Origin: Bacteroidota bacterium
GTDB lineage: Bacteria; Bacteroidota; Bacteroidia; Bacteroidales; F082
Direction: 5' to 3'
Assembly: GCA_016715945.1 (NCBI GenBank)
Contig: JADJXJ010000003.1
Coordinates: 496,001 to 560,000 of the forward strand
Length of the DNA: 64,000 nucleotides
In this document: piece after piece, positions 17,070-26,108 of the stretch
Layout of the letters: every line of letters begins with the position of its first letter
Position numbering within the stretch: position 1 is the stretch's first letter
Made by a program: the position numbers and the translations under genes
The notes under the pieces: model-generated
Told to the model about the DNA's origin: nothing
The model's input: only the letters and a program-made list of their open reading frames with translations
Databases searched by the model: none

Positions 17070-18233
17070 GTGGTTGAAGAATTAAAGAATGGTGATTCTC
17101 ACAGCCGGGGAATGCGCAGGTTTTTGCAAAACACTGTGGGGGTAGTGGCGTTAATATTCATTCTGTTGGTGGCTTTGGCTGCATTATTTTCATACCACAT
17201 TTCCCCCGACCCGACGCCTGGAGCCAATCGTCAGATGCTTGAAATTGCATCCTTGTCGCCCGGCACAGGCATCCAGGTGTTACGCATTCAACGTGGGCAG
17301 CCCGATAGCACGGGATTTTTCGGGCGTTTTATTCATGGCAGGCGCGATCATTTCGAAAGCGTTCCTCTGCGCAGCTGGCGTTTTGATCAGGATAAGTTAT
17401 GCTACGAGGTTTTTGATGCGGATGCTGCACAGCAATCGGAGGAGGTATGTTTGGCTCTGCAGCAGATAGTATTTGGCGAAGGTGCCGATAAGTTGATGGC
17501 TGTTCAATCGGTGGCAGAGCTCCGCGAAAAGGTGGAGAATCAGCATATTGTTGATGCGACCTTCTGGCTGGGCACGGATCAGTTTGGGCGCGATATGCTC
17601 AGCCGCATGTTGCTAGGATCGCGCATCAGCCTTTCGGTAGGTTTTATTGCAGTTTTCATTTCGTTGTTGATTGGGCTTTTCATTGGCAGCCTAGGGGGAT
17701 ATTTCGGGGGCAGGACCGACGATGTAGTTATGTGGTTGATTAATGTCATATGGTCGCTGCCCACCTTGTTGCTGGTTATTGCCATCACCTTTGCATTGGG
17801 AAAAGGGTTCTGGCAGGTGTTTGTGGCGGTGGGGCTTACCATGTGGGTCGAGGTTGCCCGCGTGGTTCGTGGTCAGCTGATCAGTCTGCGCGAGAAAGAG
17901 TTTGCCGAAGCTGCAAGGGCATTGGGATACAACCATTTCCGAATAGTTTTCAGGCATTTGCTGCCCAATGTGGTCAGTCCGCTCATTGTCATTTCGGCCG
18001 GCAATTTTGCTTCTGCCATCTTGATTGAGGCTGGCCTGAGTTTTCTGGGTTTGGGCGTGCAGCCGCCCATGCCCTCCTGGGGCAGCATGTTGCGCGAAAA
18101 TTATGCATTTATCCTGCTCGATGCGGCCCACCTGGCCATTTTGCCCGGCCTGGCCATCATGCTGCTTACCCTTGCGTTTATGCTGGTAGGCAATGCCTTG
18201 CGCGACGCACTCGACGTCAGGCTTCCCAAATAA
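17070..18233 (+). CDS. OppC/DppC-type ABC transporter permease
   Basis: A 387-residue peptide/nickel-type ABC permease. One membrane helix near residues 20-43 is followed by an extracytoplasmic insertion of about 120 residues. Five more helices follow, with the coupling EAA loop (EFAEAARALGYNHFRIVFRHLLPN) and the family signature WLGTDQFGRDMLSR. The insertion is longer than in E. coli OppC but is usual in Bacteroidota. I use the GTG at 17070; an in-frame ATG at 17112 is an alternative. No partner permease, ATPase or binding protein is adjacent, so it works with subunits encoded elsewhere. Confidence 0.88.
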   Translation: MVEELKNGDSHSRGMRRFLQNTVGVVALIFILLVALAALFSYHISPDPTPGANRQMLEIASLSPGTGIQVLRIQRGQPDSTGFFGRFIHGRRDHFESVPLRSWRFDQDKLCYEVFDADAAQQSEEVCLALQQIVFGEGADKLMAVQSVAELREKVENQHIVDATFWLGTDQFGRDMLSRMLLGSRISLSVGFIAVFISLLIGLFIGSLGGYFGGRTDDVVMWLINVIWSLPTLLLVIAITFALGKGFWQVFVAVGLTMWVEVARVVRGQLISLREKEFAEAARALGYNHFRIVFRHLLPNVVSPLIVISAGNFASAILIEAGLSFLGLGVQPPMPSWGSMLRENYAFILLDAAHLAILPGLAIMLLTLAFMLVGNALRDALDVRLPK

Positions 18234-18256
18234 AAAAAACCGGCCATCAGGCCGGC
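18233..18256 (-). terminator. Terminator between permease and AOR genes
   Basis: CCGGCC (18240-18245) and GGCCGG (18250-18255) pair around ATCA. On the minus strand it is followed by eight T, so it ends the AOR gene; on the plus strand the T-run is weak. Confidence 0.85.
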
Positions 18257-18293
18257 TTTGGCGGTTTTGGTTCTATTTCAATGTTGAGATGTC

Positions 18294-20453
18294 TTAGTCC
18301 TCCTGATAGGGCTTAACCAGTTCGATCAACTCGGGCAGATCCATGCCGATAGCTTGGAGGTGCGAGATTTTTGGCACGCCGTTTTTGTTCCAGCCACGCC
18401 TTTGATAAACTGCGTCGAGGAGCTGTTCGTAGCGGTTTTCGCGATACGCACGCAGGGCTTTGAGCTTTTCTTCCGTGCTTTTTCCTTCAGGATCAAATCC
18501 GACGAGTTCGCGCAATTGATTGTCGTAGCGCTCAGCACGCGATTCGTATTCTTCGATGGTCACAGGGCCGGCAGCACGGTAGGGTTGGGCATCGTGTTGA
18601 CGCATGCCATAGCCGCGCCTGAGGTTGAAGATGCGCTGGAAGTTGTACACCCGCTCCGATTGCCTGATCAGCTCGTGCTTGTCGAAAGGTTTTCCGGTTA
18701 CGGCCTTGTAGATGGTAACGTAGTTGTCCACATGTGCAGGCACTTTGGCAGGTTCGTCGGTAAGGTGGTTGTCTTCGGGTTCCACGTCGTTCCAGGGCAG
18801 TTTGCAAAGACCCACCAGACCAAACCAGGTGCGGAACATGGGGAAATAATGCAGGGCTTCGGCCTTGTCTTCGAAGGTAGGAATCTGGTTGTTCACCATG
18901 TCCATGAAGATCAGCCAGGCTTCGTCGTGCTGCGGGCCTTTGTTGGTCATGGCATATCCGCCCTGCTGTGCCAGCGATTCTTTGCTGACGTATTGCGAAT
19001 ACTCCAGTCCTTTATTTTCCATGGCGATGTCGTTGATAAACTGCGGGTCGCCCCAGCCGTTCTCGATAAACATCTGTTTGAGTTTGCGCACGCCCAGACC
19101 TGCAGTTTTGCCAAATCCTTCGCCCCGGGCCAGCTGGTGCAGCAATTCCATGGCGGCGTCGGCATTTCCGAAGTTGAGCTTAAGCCCACCGGTGCGTTCT
19201 TCGTTCAGGATGCCGTTTTCGAAACATTCCATCACAAACCCGAGGATGGTGCCCCAGGTGATGGTACAGATGCCGTAAGTGTCGCAATAGAAGTTTGCTT
19301 CGATGGTGAAATCGGGATTGAAGATGCCGGCAATGGAGCCCAGCGATGCAGCGGTTTCATACTCAGGGCCGTCCACCAGCACTTTCTGGCCTTTGTACGG
19401 GCCGGTGCGAAGCTGATATTCGTCCACTCCTTTGGAGCACGACATGTTGCAACCAATCCAGCAGCCGTCGGGCACACCTTGTGTGAAGTACGACTTGTAC
19501 ACATCGCTGTGGATGTTGATGGCTTCGGGATGTGAGCCGTATTTGAAGTTGTGCACAGGCAGCAGGTCGTAGTCGTTCATGATGTTGGTCAGGTGGGCCG
19601 TACCCTTGCTGCGCATTTCGTTTTGTTTGTCGTCGAGTTCGCGCATTTCGCGGTTGAAGCGACGACCACGTTCCATAATGGCCTCAAGATCAACCACATT
19701 GTTGAGATTGCCCTTCACACCGGGTATTTTTGCAACCAAAGCGAGGATCTTTTTGTTGCGAAAAACAGTGCCAATGCCGCCACGACCCGCCTGTTTGAAA
19801 CGAACTTTTTTGCGTTTGGGGTCGTAGAAACTGAAGTTGAGCATGCCAATCAGTGAGTTCTCGGCAGCGGTTCCGGCTGAAACCACAGCTATGTTTTTCT
19901 TGTCCTGTTCGTTGGCTGCGTAATATTCGGTGAGCGCTTCGGCCAGTTCGTGGCTGTCGCGCGGGCCGTCGGGAGCCGGAAGAATTTCAATCTTGTGGTT
20001 TACGCCGTCAATAAAGATGATCACATCCTTTTCGGCTTTGCCCTGCACCTCAAAAGCGTCGAAGCCGGCAAACTTGAGGTAAGGCCCGAAAAAGCCACCC
20101 ACATTGCTGTCCATGGCCTGGTCGGTGGTTGGCGAAATGCTCACGCATATGGATTTGCCGGCACCGGAGTATTGCGTGATGCCTCCGATAGGCCCCGAGG
20201 AAATGATGATTTCGTTGGCCGGATCGTCCCAGGCGGTGCGGGGTTCGGTGGCGTCCCACAACAACCTGAGGCCATACCCACGTCCGCCCACAAACTTTTC
20301 TTTCATCAAGGGGTCCACATCCTTGATGCGGATCTCGTTGGTGCTCAGGTTGATGTACAAAATCTTGTCCGTATAACCCCGGTCGAGGGCCGTGAAAGTG
20401 TAAGCCACCTGCCTGATGGGTTCGTGTGTTAAAGGATAGGATGCAACTTCCAT
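18294..20453 (-). CDS. Tungsten-type aldehyde:ferredoxin oxidoreductase
   Basis: A 719-residue member of the AOR family, which oxidises aldehydes to acids with ferredoxin, using a bis-pterin tungsten centre and one [4Fe-4S] cluster. The N-terminal AOR domain shows VGGRGYGLRLLWD and SGPIGGITQYSGAGKS. Cluster cysteines are in DGCWIGCNMSCSKG (Cx3Cx3C), with the distal Cys in GLVGLCKLPWND. It is about 100 residues longer than Pyrococcus AOR. A putative -7 element (minus-strand TATATTTG, 20476-20483) and a 20-bp palindrome (20529-20548) lie upstream. ThiF- and ThiS-like genes are divergent and may supply sulfur for its pterin cofactor. It indicates anaerobic amino-acid or aldehyde metabolism. Confidence 0.92.
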   Translation of the reverse strand: MEVASYPLTHEPIRQVAYTFTALDRGYTDKILYINLSTNEIRIKDVDPLMKEKFVGGRGYGLRLLWDATEPRTAWDDPANEIIISSGPIGGITQYSGAGKSICVSISPTTDQAMDSNVGGFFGPYLKFAGFDAFEVQGKAEKDVIIFIDGVNHKIEILPAPDGPRDSHELAEALTEYYAANEQDKKNIAVVSAGTAAENSLIGMLNFSFYDPKRKKVRFKQAGRGGIGTVFRNKKILALVAKIPGVKGNLNNVVDLEAIMERGRRFNREMRELDDKQNEMRSKGTAHLTNIMNDYDLLPVHNFKYGSHPEAINIHSDVYKSYFTQGVPDGCWIGCNMSCSKGVDEYQLRTGPYKGQKVLVDGPEYETAASLGSIAGIFNPDFTIEANFYCDTYGICTITWGTILGFVMECFENGILNEERTGGLKLNFGNADAAMELLHQLARGEGFGKTAGLGVRKLKQMFIENGWGDPQFINDIAMENKGLEYSQYVSKESLAQQGGYAMTNKGPQHDEAWLIFMDMVNNQIPTFEDKAEALHYFPMFRTWFGLVGLCKLPWNDVEPEDNHLTDEPAKVPAHVDNYVTIYKAVTGKPFDKHELIRQSERVYNFQRIFNLRRGYGMRQHDAQPYRAAGPVTIEEYESRAERYDNQLRELVGFDPEGKSTEEKLKALRAYRENRYEQLLDAVYQRRGWNKNGVPKISHLQAIGMDLPELIELVKPYQED

Positions 20454-20528
20454 AAATTTAGTGTTATATTTTTCACAAATATAGGTTTTTTATCCGTTTT
20501 CTTTGCTGTAAAGTGTTCATTTATAGCA

Positions 20529-20548
20529 ATATGCAATAATTTGCATAT
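20529..20548. promoter_or_regulatory. 20-bp palindrome, candidate operator
   Basis: A perfect inverted repeat, ATATGCAA-N4-TTGCATAT, lies in the 209-bp divergent region between the AOR gene and the ThiF-like gene. It is about 45 bases upstream of the putative AOR -7 element and 90 bases upstream of the TAAATTTG (20636-20643) before the ThiF gene. The symmetry and position suggest binding by a dimeric regulator; no regulator is encoded beside it. Confidence 0.5.
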
Positions 20549-20662
20549 CGCCTGGCGTTTTACAAGGGCTTGTGCATTATGGGATTAGGAGGATATTTAG
20601 AACGGTTATAAATTCGGCTTTTGGTGTTTCGTGCTTAAATTTGCGGTAATAACGCATTTTTT

Positions 20663-21277
20663 ATGCGCTGGGAGCAGATCAAGAAAGCATTGGCCAGGTA
20701 CAAGGTAGGTATTGCCGGTTGCGGTGGTCTGGGCAGCAATGCCGCTGTGGCGCTGGCCAGGGTGGGGGTAAAGCAGTTGGTGCTGGCCGACTTTGATGTT
20801 ATTGAACCGTCGAACCTCAACAGGCAATATTATTTCCTGCATCAGATCGGGGAGTATAAAACTTCGGCCCTTGCCGACAACCTGCATATGATTGCGCGCG
20901 GCCTGAAACTCGAATTGCACACCAGAAAGCTTGAGTTTGCCGACATACCACAGGTGTTTGGCGGTTGCCACCTGGTGATCGAGGCTTTCGACAGATCGGA
21001 AGCCAAGCAGATGATTGCCGAATCCATGCTGGCCCATATGCCCAGGGTGCCCTTGATCATGGGCAACGGCATGGCCGGAATTGGGATGTTCGACAAGATC
21101 AGGCAGGAGCAATGGTTCGAAAATGTGTATGTTTGTGGCGACTTCGTCAGCGAGGCTGGCGAAGATTTGCCACCCCTGGCGCCACGTGTGGGCATCGTAT
21201 CGAATATGATGGCCAACCTGGCGCTCGAGCTTTTGCTAAAAATGAATACCAATGGAAATCATACTCAACAACCGTAA
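20663..21277 (+). CDS. ThiF/MoeB-family adenylyltransferase, short form
   Basis: A 204-residue E1-like protein with the nucleotide loop GCGGLGSNAA and D/N/R residues of the adenylation site (LADFDVIEPSNLNRQ). It should adenylate the C-terminal glycine of the ThiS-like protein, whose gene overlaps its end by 26 bases. It matches the short 'ThiF family 2' class. No thiG, thiH or thiC is nearby, whereas AOR is divergent, so the pair may serve tungstopterin rather than thiamine synthesis; that is inference. Confidence 0.85.
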   Translation: MRWEQIKKALARYKVGIAGCGGLGSNAAVALARVGVKQLVLADFDVIEPSNLNRQYYFLHQIGEYKTSALADNLHMIARGLKLELHTRKLEFADIPQVFGGCHLVIEAFDRSEAKQMIAESMLAHMPRVPLIMGNGMAGIGMFDKIRQEQWFENVYVCGDFVSEAGEDLPPLAPRVGIVSNMMANLALELLLKMNTNGNHTQQP

Positions 21278-21455
21278 AGAATCGATACCCGGCGGTCCGA
21301 TGACGGTGAACGAGCTCATCAAAGCCCGTAACTTTACTTTTAAGATGTTGGTTACCAAGGTCAATGGTCAGTTGGTGCGGGTTGAGGAACGCGACAAGGT
21401 GATGGTGAATGAGGGCGACAAGGTTGAGGTGCTCCATCTGATTTCGGGAGGATGA
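21252..21455 (+). CDS. ThiS/MoaD-like sulfur carrier protein
   Basis: A 67-residue beta-grasp protein ending in the required Gly-Gly (VLHLISGG). Such proteins are activated at the C-terminus by a ThiF/MoeB enzyme, become thiocarboxylated, and donate sulfur. VNELIKARNFTFKMLVTKVNGQ fits the ThiS family. The overlap with the ThiF-like gene implies coupled translation. Thiamine or pterin-dithiolene synthesis are both possible; the AOR context favours the latter. Confidence 0.85.
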   Translation: MEIILNNRKESIPGGPMTVNELIKARNFTFKMLVTKVNGQLVRVEERDKVMVNEGDKVEVLHLISGG

Positions 21456-21487
21456 CAGGTATCCGGACATACATAAGATCTACTGAG

Positions 21488-22195
21488 ATGGAGGCCTCGC
21501 AGCCACCTCAGGATGTGGTTATCCGCATCGAAGAACTATCTGTTTTTCAGCGGAAAAACCTGGTGTTGAACAAGGTAAACCTGACCATACGCAAAGGAGA
21601 GTTTGTTTATCTCATCGGCAAAACAGGCAGCGGCAAGTCGAGTCTGCTTAAGACCTTGTATGCCGAGCTTCCGGTGCTCGAGGGCAGGGCCTATATTGCA
21701 GGTTACGATCTTTCGGTGCTCCGGCGCAAAGACATACCTTACCTGCGTCGCAGGTTGGGTATTGTTTTTCAGGACTTTCAGCTCATGAACGATCGCACGG
21801 TGAACGACAACCTGGCATTTGTGCTGCAAGCCACAGGCTGGAAAAACAAACAACAGATGATGCACCGCATTAAGGAAGTGCTGATGCTGGTGGGTCTGGT
21901 TACCAAAGGATACAAATTTCCTCACCAGCTCTCGGGGGGCGAGCAGCAACGGGTGGCCATTGCCAGGGCTTTGCTTAATAAACCTGAAATTATTCTGGCC
22001 GACGAACCCACCGGCAACCTTGATCCGGAGACAGCCAACGGAATCCTGCGCCTGCTGATGAGCATCAGCGAGCAGGGTCATGCCGTTCTGATGGCCACAC
22101 ACAACTACAACCTCATCCACAAGTTCCCGGCACGGGTGGTAAAATGCGAGGAGGGCACCCTCTCCGACAGCGCCCAGAAGACCGACAACAGCTGA
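21488..22195 (+). CDS. ftsE: FtsE-like ABC transporter ATPase
   Basis: A 235-residue ABC ATPase with Walker A (GKTGSGKSS), Q-loop (VFQDFQLM), signature LSGGEQQR, Walker B (EIILADEPTG) and H-loop (MATHNYN). YLRRRLGIVFQDFQL and the short length are typical of FtsE, which with FtsX controls septal peptidoglycan hydrolysis. ftsX is not adjacent, as is common in Bacteroidota. I prefer the ATG at 21488 (MEASQPPQ); an upstream ATG at 21452 overlaps the thiS-like stop by ATGA and would add 12 residues. Confidence 0.85.
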   Translation: MEASQPPQDVVIRIEELSVFQRKNLVLNKVNLTIRKGEFVYLIGKTGSGKSSLLKTLYAELPVLEGRAYIAGYDLSVLRRKDIPYLRRRLGIVFQDFQLMNDRTVNDNLAFVLQATGWKNKQQMMHRIKEVLMLVGLVTKGYKFPHQLSGGEQQRVAIARALLNKPEIILADEPTGNLDPETANGILRLLMSISEQGHAVLMATHNYNLIHKFPARVVKCEEGTLSDSAQKTDNS

Positions 22196-22197
22196 GC

Positions 22198-23334
22198 TCA
22201 GGCCTGGCCAAACAGAATATCGATCAGCCTGTCGGTATTGTGCCCATTGTGGTAGAGCTGTGCAAGTTTTTTCTCCCTTCGGGCGATTTCTTTGGCCGTA
22301 AAATCGCGGCGCAGCAGCCGCTTCAGCTGTTGTTTGATCGATTCGGCCCCGTTTGAGAGGATGCAAAGCTCATCGAGGGCACTTCCACTAAGCATTTTGT
22401 CGTTTACCAGACAATAGCGCCCGTTGTAAAGCGTGTTTATCAACTTGAGCTTGAGGCCGGTAGCCTGAAAAGTGATCAGCAGATGGATGTGTGCATTGCG
22501 GATAATTCCGGCCAATGTCGCATCGTCGGGATTGGCAATCAGTTTTACGTGGGGCATGCTTGCAACCCTATCCGCCAGCCATCTGGGAGGGTTGAGCCCG
22601 GCAATGACAAAAGGCACGTCCATGTCGCTGAACACATTTTCGAGAAGGTACTTTACCGCACTGTGGTTTTCGTTTACCGACAGGTTGCCGTGGTAGAGCA
22701 CATAATCGCCCTTACCGGTAAGAATATTGACTTGTTGATGGGGGTGAAAAGCCGGAATGAAATGGACGTTCGGGTATTTTGTTCCAAAATAGGCGGCATC
22801 TTTGCGCGAGATGGCCACAATGCCCGAGGCTTTTTCCAGCACTTTTTCGTAGCGTTCGAGCTTTCTGGCCTCATTGGCGAAATAATACTTCTTCAGGAAC
22901 TGCGATTCGGCACTGGCCAGGTTGCGATAGTATTCGTGCTCGATATTGTGGGTGCGAACTGCTATTTTGCGCGATGCAAAACGCGGGTCGTTGAGCAGCA
23001 TGGTGGTGTGCAGCCCCTCGAGCAGGATTGGGTGCTCATCAGCCAGCAACTTTTGGTTGAGCTCTTCCGAAGTGCGTGAGCAGACAATATAGGGCAGGTT
23101 TCGGAAAAGATTGGTTTTCGCCAGGTCGCGTTTATAATAACTTACAGAAGCACAGACACTTTCCAGCTCTTTCTGGTGTCCGCGACCGTATTCAAAAGCA
23201 TGAAGATGCACTTTGATGCCTTTGTGATGCAGTGACCTGATTTTGTAGTACACATCAATGACACCACCGTAATTGGCTGGCCAGGGTACGTCGAACGATA
23301 CAACATGGAGGTGATTGTCAGAGGTACTGCTCAT
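22198..23334 (-). CDS. Glycosyltransferase, GT4-like
   Basis: A 378-residue two-lobed (GT-B) glycosyltransferase. The N-terminal half has FDVPWPANYGGVIDVYYKIRSL, which resembles the acceptor-lobe start of GT4 enzymes. In the C-terminal half, LYHGNLSVNENHSAVKYL is the usual strand entering the nucleotide-sugar lobe, but the E-x7-E motif is weak. It probably acts on a cell-surface glycan. The ATG at 23334 lies inside the end of the preceding glycosyltransferase gene (17-base overlap), so the two form an operon. Confidence 0.8.
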   Translation of the reverse strand: MSSTSDNHLHVVSFDVPWPANYGGVIDVYYKIRSLHHKGIKVHLHAFEYGRGHQKELESVCASVSYYKRDLAKTNLFRNLPYIVCSRTSEELNQKLLADEHPILLEGLHTTMLLNDPRFASRKIAVRTHNIEHEYYRNLASAESQFLKKYYFANEARKLERYEKVLEKASGIVAISRKDAAYFGTKYPNVHFIPAFHPHQQVNILTGKGDYVLYHGNLSVNENHSAVKYLLENVFSDMDVPFVIAGLNPPRWLADRVASMPHVKLIANPDDATLAGIIRNAHIHLLITFQATGLKLKLINTLYNGRYCLVNDKMLSGSALDELCILSNGAESIKQQLKRLLRRDFTAKEIARREKKLAQLYHNGHNTDRLIDILFGQA

Positions 23335-24433
23335 AACAGGCAATCAGAATTGGCTCTTCGTTTTCCCAGCAAAGCTCCAGTGCCGCTTTGGCAGCATTAA
23401 GCTTCCAACGTTCCAAACGTTGTTCGTCGCCAAATATTTCGTTTACTGCCAGGGCAATTTCTTCTGGCTTGTGGCTTTGGATGCACAGACCGACATCATA
23501 TGTTTCGACGATGTTAGCCACTTCGGGCAGATTGCTGGCCAGCACGGGAATTCCGGCTTGTATGTAATCGAAGAGTTTGTTGGGCAGGCTGAACCGGTAG
23601 TTGATGTTGGTGTCTTTGTCGAGGGTCAGGCCCAGGCTGGCGCAACGGGTGTATTGCATCATCTGTGCATATGGCATGCGGGGGAGGAAACGCACCCTGT
23701 CGGTAAGATTGTTCTTATCTGCCAATGTTTTGAGTTCGGGCAGCACATCGCCTCCGCCAACAATAAGCAAATGCATGCCGGGCAGATATTTCATGGCCAG
23801 CACCATTTCTTCGGCTCCCCGTTGTATGTTGATGCCCGACCCTTGCAGGATCAGTATCGGAATATGTTCGGGCAGGCCGATTGATTTTCTTGTCACCTCG
23901 CCATCAGGCTGGTATCTGGCTGGAATGTTTCGCACCACACGCACCGGAATATTGTACTCCTGCCTGAAAAGTTCGGCAATGGATTCATTTACCGTGATCA
24001 TCTCGGGCAGGCGGGGTACAATGGCGCTTTCGATGCTTTTCCAGATGGACCGGATGAGCGGACGGTTGGCCAGCTCCGGGGTGCCGGTGTAATATTCGTG
24101 GCTGTCGAACACCAGAGGAATACCCCGCAACCTGCTGACCAGATAGGCAGGAAGCAGGGTGTCGAGGTCGTTGGCCACAATCAGGTTTGTTTTGGCAAAC
24201 AACAGCTTGCGGAAAAATAACAGGTTGATGGACGCATAAAACAGCGGTCCTTTTTCGAACCACAGCCTGAAACGCTTCGATTCATAGGCACGCTGATCCA
24301 TGGGGGGCGACCCGCTCCGCCGGCGCCCCCAAAGACAGGGAGCGAAACCTGCTTTGATCAAAGCCAGGCAGGATTTGTGTACGCGCTGGTCGGTAACAAG
24401 ATCGTTTGTTACAAGAACTATGGCTTTTTTCAA
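23318..24433 (-). CDS. Glycosyltransferase family 4 protein
   Basis: A 371-residue GT-B glycosyltransferase. VTNDLVTDQRVHKSCLALIKAGF is the typical N-terminal segment of GT4 sugar transferases, and the C-terminal lobe has ILILQGSGINIQRGAEEMVLAM and FSLPNKLFDYIQAGIPVLAS, with the nucleotide-binding Lys/Glu region. The frame begins with TTG at 24433; an upstream stop rules out a longer start and no ATG is available nearby, so the TTG is likely used. It is the first gene of a two-gene glycan-synthesis operon. Confidence 0.86.
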   Translation of the reverse strand: MKKAIVLVTNDLVTDQRVHKSCLALIKAGFAPCLWGRRRSGSPPMDQRAYESKRFRLWFEKGPLFYASINLLFFRKLLFAKTNLIVANDLDTLLPAYLVSRLRGIPLVFDSHEYYTGTPELANRPLIRSIWKSIESAIVPRLPEMITVNESIAELFRQEYNIPVRVVRNIPARYQPDGEVTRKSIGLPEHIPILILQGSGINIQRGAEEMVLAMKYLPGMHLLIVGGGDVLPELKTLADKNNLTDRVRFLPRMPYAQMMQYTRCASLGLTLDKDTNINYRFSLPNKLFDYIQAGIPVLASNLPEVANIVETYDVGLCIQSHKPEEIALAVNEIFGDEQRLERWKLNAAKAALELCWENEEPILIACYEQYL

Positions 24434-24606
24434 GGCAGCGTCGGCTTATTATTTTCCTGACGTCATAACAAACTGCACAGTTGCATCAGTTATTACATCC
24501 TTTCGGACAAACCTTTGTTTTAAGTTGATCCAACATAATTCGGTCAGGTGCAACCATTCCGGTCGAATACTGTTAAGTAGCTGTTTTACAATGGTATATG
24601 ATGATA

Positions 24607-24638
24607 TTTGACGAATAAGCTTTTGGTGGCTACCTTTG
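24607..24638 (+). promoter_or_regulatory. Bacteroidota promoter of murB
   Basis: TTTG (24607-24610), 20 bases, then TACCTTTG (24631-24638): a good -33/-7 match. The murB ATG is 16 bases downstream, giving a very short leader. The rest of the 220-bp gap to the divergent glycosyltransferase shows nothing recognisable. Confidence 0.7.
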
Positions 24639-24653
24639 TGAAAAAATGCGGTA

Positions 24654-25670
24654 ATGCTTCGCAATTACAACCTGCGCAGGCACAACACTTTCGGGCTGGA
24701 CGTGATGTGCAGTTTTGCCACCAAAGTGCTTGATCAGTCGAGGCTCGAGGAGCTGTTTCGCGAGGGGTATTTCAGGAACGAGCGCTGGCTCGTGCTTGGC
24801 GGGGGCAGCAATGTGCTGTTTCTCGAGGACTTTTACGATGGCCTGGTGTTGATCGTTGAAAACAAGGGCATTACCTTGAGCAGCGATCTGGGCGACGAGG
24901 TGGTGGTGAGTGTGGCCGCCGGTGAAGACTGGTCGGGATTCGTGGAACAGATGGTGAAAGCCGGTTTGGGTGGGGTGGAAAATCTTACACTCATACCGGG
25001 TAAGGCCGGAGCCGCACCGATGCAGAATATTGGTGCTTATGGGGTGGAGCTCAGGGATGTGTTTCACAGCTTGCAGGCCTTCGATACGCTCACGGGCGAA
25101 GTGGTGGAGTTTTTGCCGGAGGATTGTGAGTTTGGTTACCGGACCAGTGTATTCAAAACCCTCTACCGCAATCGTTTTGTTATTCTTGGCATTGATCTGC
25201 GGCTGAAAAAGCACCCGCAACTTCAGCTTGAATATGGAAGTATCCGTCAGCAATTGCGCGAGGATGGAATACAGCGTCCTGATATTCAGGATGTAAGCAG
25301 AGCTGTGGCAAAAATTCGCAGCGCAAAGCTGCCCGATCCGGAGCTGATTGGCAATGCCGGAAGTTTTTTCAAAAACCCGGTGGTGCACCCGGCCATGTTC
25401 GAAATGATCAGGGCGGAGTTTCCCGGCATTCCTTCCTATGCCTCCGAGGATGGAAACATCAAGCTTCCGGCAGGCTGGCTCATCGAAAAGGCAGGCTGGA
25501 AAGGCTACCGTAAAGGCGATGCCGGAGTGTACGAACGCCAGGCCCTGGTGCTGGTTAATTATGGCAATGCCACCGGAGCCGACATCTGGGAGTTGGCGCT
25601 TGAGATTCAGCAATCGGTGAAATCCATGTTTGGAATCACCCTCGAGCCCGAGGTGAATATCATTCGCTGA
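24654..25670 (+). CDS. murB: UDP-N-acetylenolpyruvoylglucosamine reductase
   Basis: A 338-residue flavoenzyme reducing UDP-GlcNAc-enolpyruvate to UDP-MurNAc with NADPH in peptidoglycan synthesis. NTFGLDV opens the FAD domain, LVLGGGSNVLF binds FAD, and IPGKAGAAPMQNIGAYG is the conserved pocket. GYRTSVFK and NAGSFFKNP belong to the substrate site; the catalytic Ser is in the latter. The length and the inserted C-terminal loop fit type I (E. coli-like) MurB. Confidence 0.95.
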   Translation: MLRNYNLRRHNTFGLDVMCSFATKVLDQSRLEELFREGYFRNERWLVLGGGSNVLFLEDFYDGLVLIVENKGITLSSDLGDEVVVSVAAGEDWSGFVEQMVKAGLGGVENLTLIPGKAGAAPMQNIGAYGVELRDVFHSLQAFDTLTGEVVEFLPEDCEFGYRTSVFKTLYRNRFVILGIDLRLKKHPQLQLEYGSIRQQLREDGIQRPDIQDVSRAVAKIRSAKLPDPELIGNAGSFFKNPVVHPAMFEMIRAEFPGIPSYASEDGNIKLPAGWLIEKAGWKGYRKGDAGVYERQALVLVNYGNATGADIWELALEIQQSVKSMFGITLEPEVNIIR

Positions 25671-25736
25671 TTCACCACTTTCCTGTTCAAATTTTTCGAT
25701 TCCGAGCGGCCTTATTGCAACCCGTCGAATAAGGAA

Positions 25737-26108
25737 ATGTACTTTCTTTATAAAAAAATCCAGCGGGTGATACGTTCAGTATATAAAACACTGCGGAGTT
25801 TGTTTTTGACCTGGGCCGAGGTGTTCGTCTGGCTGACAGCTCTGCTGTTGCTGGCATTTGTGCCACCGACGGAAACTCAGCAGACCTTTTGCGTATGGCA
25901 TCATGCCGGGCTGGAAGCCTGTCCGGGCTGCGGTATGGGCCACTCTATAGCTGAATTGTTCAAAGGACATCTTGCCGAATCCTTCAACCGTCATCCGCTT
26001 GGCATGTTTGCCGTGCTGGTGATTGTCTGGCGCATCATCCGGCTGAGCTGGTTTAATATAAAAGCGATAAGAACCTTAAAACCAAAATCTTATGTCGAAA
26101 ATCTATGA
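25737..26108 (+). CDS. DUF2752 membrane protein
   Basis: A 123-residue protein with two or three membrane helices and the DUF2752 signature CPGCGMGHS at about residues 61-69. Function is unknown; the paired cysteines might bind metal or be redox active. The 3' end overlaps the TM2-domain gene by 17 bases. This pair is frequent in Bacteroidota. Confidence 0.85.
   Translation: MYFLYKKIQRVIRSVYKTLRSLFLTWAEVFVWLTALLLLAFVPPTETQQTFCVWHHAGLEACPGCGMGHSIAELFKGHLAESFNRHPLGMFAVLVIVWRIIRLSWFNIKAIRTLKPKSYVENL

Noticed and set aside
18354..19535. 393-codon plus-strand open frame
   Set aside because: Antisense to the AOR gene, whose catalytic and cluster motifs are intact.
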